A DNA stretch of 12,656 nucleotides from JBFLVQ01 sp040758525. Lineage in GTDB: Bacteria; Acidobacteriota; Blastocatellia; Chloracidobacteriales; JADJPF01. The DNA lies in assembly GCA_040758525.1 (NCBI GenBank), contig JBFLVQ010000237.1:1-12656 (forward strand). The letters run 5' to 3'. Below, piece by piece: positions 7,349 through 12,656 of this stretch; position 1 is the stretch's first letter; each line of letters starts with the position of its first letter. The translations under genes and the position numbers were made by a program. The notes beneath the pieces are model-generated. The model saw nothing but the letters and a program-made list of their open reading frames with translations, searched no databases and had not been told where the DNA came from.

Positions 7349-8704
7349 CTACTTGTTGGCAGGCAGCGAATCGCTAATGACAGTCTGCTTAACAATACCG
7401 TTATTCTCGATCGCAGTATATCCGTCGGGCAAGTTAAGCCCTAACCAAGGATCGCTACTAGGCGTCAAGAAAAGTTCTGCATATACCGCCTCGTTAAGAA
7501 TATTAATATTTTTCGTAAATTCGCTATAACTAGCCGGATTGGCAAACCAAACGTGAATCTGTGTATGCAACAGATATTCATTGCGTACGGTATCTTCGGC
7601 AATAGAACGTTCGAAATTGCGTATCAGGCGCAGTATAGGATTCTCAACACGTGCTTTTGTCACAGCGCGGCGCGAAGCATCCAGAGCATCTGGAGGCAAG
7701 CTAGCATAGATCAAGGCTTTGCTTGTGTCAGGTAAGCGCACATTATTATGCAGCATAGCGATTTGTGACCAGATATCATCAGTGGTAGTGGCAGCCAGTT
7801 TGGTATGATCTTGTCCATTAGCTTTCACACCCAATTTAGCAAGATCCTTTGCCCATTCGGTCTCAATGGCGCTAATACGACCCTGGTGATATTTTTGTAA
7901 AAATTGCGCCTGTGCATCGCCAGTACGTTGCGCATACTCTTTAGCTGCTTTCTCGGCACGCGCTAGTCCTTGTAGGAAGGTCTGGGGCCCATATAGTCCT
8001 GGTAATGCATCTATTGGCTGGCCATTGGCGTCAAGAATGTAGTGAATACTATTGCCAGTGATAGTACGTTCAATCTTGCGGCCATCACCAAAATCGATCG
8101 TTATTTTTGGTACCGGACGAACCGATTTCCAGTGCAGTATAAAACGCTCGCGTAGCATTTGAGCGACCTCTGGATTGGCATATAGCGCAATACGGAAGAA
8201 ACGACTATTAGCACAGGTGAGATCCTCATCAAGCTTACCTAACAGGCGTAACGATAGGATCGGTTTGCCACTAGTGCGGGCAGCCGCTTGAGCCTGTTCT
8301 AAATCTGTATACCAATATAGGCGAGAGGCATAGCAGTGGCGTTGCTGACCTACAGCATCGATCGCCGCACTTAAACGCTGCCAATAAGGATTATCAAGTT
8401 GCTTAGCGGCAATCGTAGGCGTCAATAGAGTAAGCTGTTTATCTGGTAGAGTATTATTCAAAAAACCTTGTTGTTTTAGTTCATCGGCATGAGCATCAAA
8501 GAGTGCCTGTAGACCGGCTGGCCCGTGTGCACGCAATTTCGCAATTGCTTGTGCAGCAATGGTTGCGTCTTCCGAAACAGCCTGGTGTGCCAATCTCACC
8601 AGCGTATCTTCTGCAAAAGCGGAATGGGTAAAACCGATACCACAAATAGTTATCAGGCTGGCAATACCGAGTATGGCCGCAAACAAAGAGACCTTTTTGA
8701 CCAT
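7349..8704 (-). CDS. Exported protein with thioredoxin-like region lacking CxxC
   Basis: A 451-residue protein with a Sec signal peptide (KK at 3-4, hydrophobic core about 6-26, likely cut after AFA at about 31). Residues about 40-80 are helical and resemble a HEAT-like repeat. Residues about 125-245 look like a thioredoxin fold: SRLYWYTDLEQAQAAARTSG resembles the helix that precedes KPILSLRLLG, the place where thioredoxins of the Thioredoxin_7 type carry their active site, but no CxxC is present; only single cysteines C124 and C164 (in LTCANSRFF) occur. Then come FGDGR and a GNSIHYILDANGQP strand pair ending in ALPGLYGP. The rest (about 250-451) is alpha-helical and unrecognised. A perfect AGGAGG lies 5 bases before the ATG. 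It lies between the small membrane protein gene and the tubulin-like gene, 76 bases before the latter. A non-redox binding or scaffold role outside the cytoplasm is inferred. Confidence 0.8.
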   Translation of the reverse strand: MVKKVSLFAAILGIASLITICGIGFTHSAFAEDTLVRLAHQAVSEDATIAAQAIAKLRAHGPAGLQALFDAHADELKQQGFLNNTLPDKQLTLLTPTIAAKQLDNPYWQRLSAAIDAVGQQRHCYASRLYWYTDLEQAQAAARTSGKPILSLRLLGKLDEDLTCANSRFFRIALYANPEVAQMLRERFILHWKSVRPVPKITIDFGDGRKIERTITGNSIHYILDANGQPIDALPGLYGPQTFLQGLARAEKAAKEYAQRTGDAQAQFLQKYHQGRISAIETEWAKDLAKLGVKANGQDHTKLAATTTDDIWSQIAMLHNNVRLPDTSKALIYASLPPDALDASRRAVTKARVENPILRLIRNFERSIAEDTVRNEYLLHTQIHVWFANPASYSEFTKNINILNEAVYAELFLTPSSDPWLGLNLPDGYTAIENNGIVKQTVISDSLPANK

Positions 8705-8709
8705 TGTAA

Positions 8710-8715
8710 CCTCCT
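8710..8715 (-). promoter_or_regulatory. Consensus ribosome binding site of the thioredoxin-like gene
   Basis: AGGAGG on the minus strand, 5 bases before the ATG at 8704. It is the strongest such site in the cluster. The 90-base gap before this gene is A/T-rich, and I see no convincing promoter or terminator in it, so read-through from upstream is the simplest reading. Confidence 0.75.
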
Positions 8716-8794
8716 GTTTTATTGCTTCCTGATAAAGTTCAACGCGCTACTATCCGATAGGGTCCTTAAATATTATTTAAAATATATAGAATTA

Positions 8795-9544
8795 TCATGA
8801 TAATGCCCACATAACCGCATGCCCTACCCAAAAGACAGCCAATACGGCAAGGGCGACCAACATTATTAGAGTTTGTGGTAAGACCAGGGCCAGCAAAAGA
8901 CCAAAAACTCCTATGATTACCAGTAGACTCAGCGAGGTAGTGAAGTACTCTGCACGACTCACAGGCCAGTTCTTACTAAAGAGCAATACACTAAAGAGCC
9001 AACGGAACAGAGCAAAATAGGCAAATAACGCGCTTGCCAGCATTATCCCACCATAGAGCAACCAATCTTTTAGCAGCAAGGGCCGAAATATTGTCGCGGT
9101 TGCTTTAAGTTCACCACTATTGCGAGTAACTGCTAGCGAACGGGTGGTGAGTGGCACACTAATATAACGGTCGCCCTCTTTTTTAAGCATAGTCGCTTCG
9201 TAGTTGATTGCCTGATCGCTATTCTTATAGACGACAAAAGGCACTTCTGCAACACAGGCGCCGGTTACATCTTGCTTAAGTGTATAGCGCTTATAGTCCT
9301 CTCCTACTGCATAGGTGATCGTGCCAGCCGATATCTCCTGATCTTCAAGAGATTCTCGCTTGCCAGCATCTAATCGTATGCCAATAAAAGCACTAGTATC
9401 ATTCCAGGGGGTACCATTCTTATCAAATAGGTAGAACTTCACTTGCCGTACATCATATTTTTCCGTCTGCGCCAATGCTGGCAATTGCACACCAGCCAGC
9501 ATTAGTGCCAACATCAGCAGGGTAAAAGATCTCTGCCTGAGCAT
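8795..9544 (-). CDS. Small exported protein with three C-terminal membrane segments
   Basis: A 249-residue protein I do not recognise. It has a signal peptide at 1-26 (core FTLLMLALMLAGVQ, likely cut after ALA), then a beta-rich region of about 130 residues with FYLFDKNGTPW and repeated short strands, predicted outside the cytoplasm. Three membrane segments follow at about 161-183, 204-224 and 225-247, ending at the C-terminus. The start ATG at 9544 is chosen because it begins the signal peptide and lies after the vWA gene; the open frame continues upstream to 9724 but that part lies inside the vWA gene. GGAGG lies 13 bases upstream, longer than usual in this window, so initiation may be weak or coupled. 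It is 28 bases after the vWA gene. By context it is a membrane partner of the vWA protein; this is inferred from position and topology only. Confidence 0.78.
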   Translation of the reverse strand: MLRQRSFTLLMLALMLAGVQLPALAQTEKYDVRQVKFYLFDKNGTPWNDTSAFIGIRLDAGKRESLEDQEISAGTITYAVGEDYKRYTLKQDVTGACVAEVPFVVYKNSDQAINYEATMLKKEGDRYISVPLTTRSLAVTRNSGELKATATIFRPLLLKDWLLYGGIMLASALFAYFALFRWLFSVLLFSKNWPVSRAEYFTTSLSLLVIIGVFGLLLALVLPQTLIMLVALAVLAVFWVGHAVMWALS

Positions 9545-9572
9545 AAACTCTGTTTTGCCTCCACAATTAAGG

Positions 9573-11264
9573 TTATGAAATAAACATATCATTATTACTC
9601 GCAGGCACTGACTGCTCCTTATCTGCGAGCGCCTCAATCGAGAAAGACCAGGACTTGTTAGTATCACTATTGGTAATAACAAAGGCACCAGAGTGATCGA
9701 TAAGTCGCTGCTTCTGACTGCCATTTTCTAGCACCCAAGGCGAAAAAGTTTGTACTGTGAAAGTACCAAATCGGCGTACTAGCACTCCTACTTGCTCATC
9801 AGCAATAGTCAGCGGCACACTGGCGAGTGGCCGTAATTTCAACAATGCCTCGCCATTTGGCCCCAGTAATCGGAAAGGCGTCTGCCCGCGTAGCATTGCA
9901 AGCCCACCAACCATAGCAAGCAATAACAGACCAGCCGGTACAATCAATAACCAGAGTGACCTGGGAGGCTGGGCAATCTTGATCAGGATAGGAATCTCCA
10001 GGCTAAGATTACGTGCTGCGGTGGGTATTGTACGTGGCAGCAAGAACTGTTCAATCTCTTCCAACCCTTTTACACGTCTGATACGATCGGCCAATTCTGT
10101 ATCATCAAAGAAGAGTAACCTTAGTTGGGGATCTAAGATCTCAAACTTCACTGTGCCAGATACTCTTACCTCAGGCTCGGCAAAAAAGGATTGCCAAAAT
10201 GAAGGTAATGCCGCGGCGAGGGTACGGCCACTGGCAAGATCTATTACATAGACACGTTTGCTCGTCTCTTGTGGGCCTATATCTAGAGTGCGTGGATCTA
10301 ATCGCCATTGCAGACTATCGCCTTCGCTAATATCAAGGGACTGGGAAGGCTCTATAACAACCTGCGCATTTGAGACATTTGCCTGAACAATCCGCCATTC
10401 GCGAAACTTTGAGCGTAGTTTGAATTTCAATTTACCAGATAATGTGCTACCAGCGCTAAGCGGTACAACAATACGACCATCCTCTAATTCAGCAGCTTGA
10501 ATCGTACCATCATCCTTCTCGTAGAGGATGCTGCCACGATCTAGATCAAGCGCAGAGAGCCGTATGGGGCGAAAGAGCACAGGTCGGTGTCCAATGGTTT
10601 TGCCTACCTGTGCTATTAGACTTGGCATAGGTATTAGCGACTCAGTCTTACAATAGTCGAGCATATACATCACTAATGCCGTTGTTTCACCTTCGCGTAC
10701 TAATGGAAAGAAATAGATAAAACGGAAATTGGGATCATTATAGATACGCTGATAGAATGGACTAATAGGATCGTTACCAGAACCGCTCTCGTCTTGTACA
10801 TTATCAGTGACTAGCCAAATTAAGGTATCTCCAGTTAGGTTATAGGTCTGTAAGTCTGCCAGTGCCAATTCTAGGGCTTCAGGAATAGCAGTATTACGAC
10901 CTGTGCTCTCGGCTGCTGTTGGTACTGCTGCAAGCACGGCATTGCGATCATATAGACCTTGATAACGGCGTTGCGGATCATCTTTGACAAATTGATTATT
11001 ACCACGTTTGTCGAAGGTACGTAGAATCACACGGTCGCCCGCCTGAAAAACACCACTCTCAAGTAATGGTGCAATCAGCCAATCACGCAAACCTGCTGTA
11101 TACTGCGCTTTCATACTGCCGGAAGCATCCAGCAGGATAATATGATTGCGATTAGTTGCAGCGTAGACGTTTCCCTCTGTTAAGACACTTTGTCCCACCA
11201 ATAACAGCAACGTAGCAATAAGAATTGTGAGCCGTATAGAGAATCGCGACAATGCTACCTCCAT
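9573..11264 (-). CDS. Exported von Willebrand factor A-domain protein with a C-terminal membrane segment
   Basis: A 563-residue protein. A signal peptide (core about 11-27) leads into a vWA domain at about 38-210. The metal-ion-dependent adhesion site is intact: DASGS at 46-50, T125 in RNTAIPEAL, and D154 in LVTDN, so it should bind a divalent metal and a protein ligand. A beta-rich middle (about 230-430) is followed by one membrane segment at about 437-458 and a 105-residue tail, which would be cytoplasmic if the vWA domain is outside. The tail is beta-rich and unrecognised. The gene overlaps the end of the propeller gene by 10 bases from ATG 11264. A TTG at 11252 with GGAGG 5 bases upstream is a strong rival start, giving 559 residues and a tidier signal peptide; numbering here uses the ATG. 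It is probably the bridge between the outside and cytosolic partners of the cluster. Confidence 0.85.
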   Translation of the reverse strand: MEVALSRFSIRLTILIATLLLLVGQSVLTEGNVYAATNRNHIILLDASGSMKAQYTAGLRDWLIAPLLESGVFQAGDRVILRTFDKRGNNQFVKDDPQRRYQGLYDRNAVLAAVPTAAESTGRNTAIPEALELALADLQTYNLTGDTLIWLVTDNVQDESGSGNDPISPFYQRIYNDPNFRFIYFFPLVREGETTALVMYMLDYCKTESLIPMPSLIAQVGKTIGHRPVLFRPIRLSALDLDRGSILYEKDDGTIQAAELEDGRIVVPLSAGSTLSGKLKFKLRSKFREWRIVQANVSNAQVVIEPSQSLDISEGDSLQWRLDPRTLDIGPQETSKRVYVIDLASGRTLAAALPSFWQSFFAEPEVRVSGTVKFEILDPQLRLLFFDDTELADRIRRVKGLEEIEQFLLPRTIPTAARNLSLEIPILIKIAQPPRSLWLLIVPAGLLLLAMVGGLAMLRGQTPFRLLGPNGEALLKLRPLASVPLTIADEQVGVLVRRFGTFTVQTFSPWVLENGSQKQRLIDHSGAFVITNSDTNKSWSFSIEALADKEQSVPASNNDMFIS

Positions 11265-12520
11265 CGATAAGCCTTCACCTGGCCCGCAGTACTGCTGAAG
11301 ATCAATTGGTCATCCGTTAAGATTGCAGGCAAGGCAACGGCATGCTCAAAAATTCGCTGACGCAACCTGGGTACAGAAACCAACAGGCTAAAGAAAAACA
11401 TCATTCCAGAATCATCGATTACCCAGGCATGATCATTCTCGATTAGTGGCACCGTGACGATCGAGTTAGCGTCGAGCGCAGTCTCCCACAATAGTGCCCC
11501 AAATGGATCATAGAGTGCAAGCCCAGAACCATGTGCCACTGCAACGTGTTTCTCCGTCGCCGCAAGTGCATTTATGATCAAACCGCCCGTGTCACCAAAC
11601 GACTGGAGTTGTAGTTCGGCAAGCGATGCGCTACAGAGCTGACCATCAGCCAGCACAAAGTAGACGCTATTAGCGCGTCCGCAGGGAAGCACATCAGTGT
11701 CGATCTCACGTCCGGAGTGCACCTTGGCGCGCACTTGGGCACGCGCCACATCGATGAGCATAATCGTACCATCTCTATTGGCAATGAAAAGATCTTTTTC
11801 TTTCAGATAAGGCGCGGTGGTCTTACCTGAGCGACCTTCCAGTGCTACTGTGGCCCGTATTTGGCCGCTTTCACTGTCTATGATTAAGACCTGAGATTGA
11901 GTTGACTGCTTAACGGTCGCAATCACAGTTCCAGCGTTGGCAAGCAACGGTCTAGTAACCAGCGCTGGTGTTGCTAACGGCAGTTGCCAAGCGATCAGCT
12001 CTCTCTTTGCCATACCACCGTAAAGGGCAGCGATTAGATCGACGGCAACCATACTATCGCCTGCTGCTACAACCAACAGATTATCGATTAGCACAGGCGT
12101 AAAGCTAATAGGCGGGGTAACCTGTAACTGTGTGCGTATACGTGCATCTGTCTCGTCAATCAAGATAATTCGACCGTTACACTGTGTCAGCACAACAATG
12201 CCACGTGCTGCTAGCGGTGCTGCGGTCATCTCGCTATCACAGTTGAATTGCCAACTCAATGACAATCGATTAGTAGGTACAGGCGCATAAGCGCGTGGGT
12301 GGAATTGTAATCCTGTATGTGCAATTGCCCAGTCGGTCTGTAATGGTGCAGTGCAGAGGCGACAATAACGAGCTAACAGACGGGCTGTTGAGCCACAGGA
12401 ACGACAGAATAGTTGTGGTTCCTGACAGCGTGTACAGCGGGTTATCTCGGCTGTCAACAGCTCCTCACAAATAGGGTTGGCGCAGTAAAGCTTATATTCG
12501 TTGATAAGCGCTTCAGACAT
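11255..12520 (-). CDS. Zinc-ribbon and beta-propeller protein (PQQ/WD-like)
   Basis: A 421-residue protein without signal peptide, so probably cytosolic. The first 56 residues hold eight cysteines in four pairs (C13 and C18, C29 and C32, C39 and C42, C53 and C56), enough for two zinc ribbons. From about residue 75 a series of seven or eight short beta repeats follows, with recurrent pattern hydrophobic strand, then G or DG, then strand, then D, for example GRIILIDETD, GTIMLIDVARAQ, SGLALYDPFG and GQVKAYRW at the C-terminus; this is typical of PQQ-like beta-propellers. None of the residues expected of a PQQ dehydrogenase active site is apparent, so a binding or scaffold role is more likely than catalysis. 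It is the first gene of the cluster; its ATG at 12520 has no obvious Shine-Dalgarno site and I see no clear promoter upstream. The stop overlaps the start of the vWA gene, arguing for tight co-expression. Confidence 0.85.
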   Translation of the reverse strand: MSEALINEYKLYCANPICEELLTAEITRCTRCQEPQLFCRSCGSTARLLARYCRLCTAPLQTDWAIAHTGLQFHPRAYAPVPTNRLSLSWQFNCDSEMTAAPLAARGIVVLTQCNGRIILIDETDARIRTQLQVTPPISFTPVLIDNLLVVAAGDSMVAVDLIAALYGGMAKRELIAWQLPLATPALVTRPLLANAGTVIATVKQSTQSQVLIIDSESGQIRATVALEGRSGKTTAPYLKEKDLFIANRDGTIMLIDVARAQVRAKVHSGREIDTDVLPCGRANSVYFVLADGQLCSASLAELQLQSFGDTGGLIINALAATEKHVAVAHGSGLALYDPFGALLWETALDANSIVTVPLIENDHAWVIDDSGMMFFFSLLVSVPRLRQRIFEHAVALPAILTDDQLIFSSTAGQVKAYRWR

Positions 12521-12542
12521 TTGATTCTATTTTACCATTCTT

Positions 12543-12591
12543 GCGCGAGAAAGCCCCGACTTTAGCGAAGCAAGTCGGGGATGAATCGCGC
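12543..12591. repeat. Two-tier inverted repeat (hairpin) upstream of the propeller gene
   Basis: The outer stem is GCGCGA (12543-12548) with TCGCGC (12586-12591). A symmetric 5 by 5 internal loop separates it from an inner 9-bp stem CCCCGACTT (12554-12562) with AAGTCGGGG (12572-12580) around a 9-base loop containing GCGAAGC. No T run follows on either strand, so it is not a standard intrinsic terminator. The shape fits the subterminal hairpins of IS200/IS605-type elements, and a possible TnpA start follows 16 bases later on the plus strand. It could also act as a leader hairpin of the minus-strand cluster. Confidence 0.7.
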
Positions 12592-12607
12592 TTGATTTAT
12601 CGAACAA

Positions 12608-12656
12608 ATGGACATAAAATCATCGTACTCCATCAGCCAAATAAGGCATATTAATC
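12608..12656 (+). CDS. Possible start of an IS200-like transposase TnpA (partial)
   Basis: ATG at 12608 opens a frame of 16 codons, MDIKSSYSISQIRHIN, that runs off the right edge. Several IS200-type TnpA proteins begin with a similar short stretch (a serine-rich segment before a tyrosine-histidine strand leading to the KYRR motif), which is why I propose this. There is no clear Shine-Dalgarno site, which is common in this family, where translation is kept low. It is the only candidate gene on the plus strand. The evidence is thin: sixteen residues cannot prove the family, and the HUH motif and catalytic tyrosine lie outside the window. Confidence 0.33.
   Translation, partial: MDIKSSYSISQIRHIN

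Larger units (their letters stand above)
12543..12656 (+). mobile_element. Possible left end of an IS200/IS605-family element (cut by window edge)
   Basis: A strong two-part hairpin followed by an ATG whose first 16 codons resemble the start of a Y1 transposase. IS200/IS605 elements have no terminal inverted repeats but carry subterminal hairpins, with a hairpin before tnpA. A TTAC tetranucleotide, the kind of target used by some members, occurs at 12532-12535, but this is a common word. The right side is outside the window, so this stays tentative. Confidence 0.35.

Noticed and set aside
7273..7395. Upstream extension of the tubulin-like gene to ATG 7395
   Set aside because: It overlaps the preceding gene by 47 bases and has no ribosome site, while GTG 7272 has GAGGGG 6 bases before it and directly precedes the conserved domain.
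9545..9724. Upstream extension of the small membrane protein to ATG 9724
   Set aside because: These 60 codons mostly overlap the C-terminal coding part of the vWA gene; the signal peptide begins at 9544.
9757..10251. Plus-strand open frame of 164 codons inside the vWA gene
   Set aside because: Low-complexity serine/arginine-rich translation opposite a gene with clear domains; shadow frame.
12543..12591. Hairpin as an intrinsic terminator
   Set aside because: Neither strand has a T run after the stem; the two-tier shape fits a mobile-element end or leader structure better.
1..12656. CRISPR arrays, tRNA or rRNA genes, phage genes
   Set aside because: I read the gaps between genes on both strands and found no regular short repeats, cloverleaf-like segments or phage-type genes.

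Overview
The window is a piece of a bacterial chromosome of moderate GC content. All nine confidently called genes lie on the minus strand, so the transcriptional order runs from high to low coordinates. Several products carry Sec-type signal peptides and envelope-spanning segments. Shine-Dalgarno sites are strong (GGAGG-like, usually 5-6 bases before the start). I cannot name the lineage from sequence alone; an environmental bacterium such as a member of Acidobacteriota or a similar phylum is only a guess. There is no rRNA, tRNA or CRISPR array, and no gene-free stretch longer than about 150 bases.

Region A (12520 down to 4033) is a compact five-gene cluster. In transcription order it holds: (1) a cytosolic protein with eight N-terminal zinc-ribbon cysteines and a beta-propeller; (2) an exported von Willebrand A protein with an intact MIDAS motif, one late membrane segment and a C-terminal tail; (3) a small exported/membrane protein with three C-terminal membrane segments; (4) an exported protein with a thioredoxin-like region lacking CxxC; (5) a 1079-residue tubulin/FtsZ-superfamily protein with a GGTGSG-type nucleotide loop. 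It ends at a clear intrinsic terminator (4005-3969). Together these look like a membrane-linked, nucleotide-driven tubulin-like system, with the vWA and membrane proteins carrying its reach across the membrane. Its function is unknown and it is the most interesting part of the window.

Region B (3958 down to 1) is a chromate-resistance operon with its own sigma70-type promoter (TTGACA, 17 bases, TATTCT). A perfect 12-bp palindrome fills much of the spacer. The order is chrB, an ornithine cyclodeaminase/alanine dehydrogenase-family gene, an exported M20 metallopeptidase, then chrA, which is cut by the window edge. The usual chrB-chrA pair is thus split by two amino-acid/peptide metabolism genes, with junctions of 0, 17 and 1 bases, so the four are surely co-transcribed.

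Region C (12543-12656) lies upstream of the tubulin-like cluster. It contains a two-tier 49-base hairpin followed by the first 16 codons of a plus-strand ORF whose start resembles IS200/IS605 TnpA transposases. This may be the left end of such an element placed just in front of the cluster, but the evidence is limited because the window ends there.
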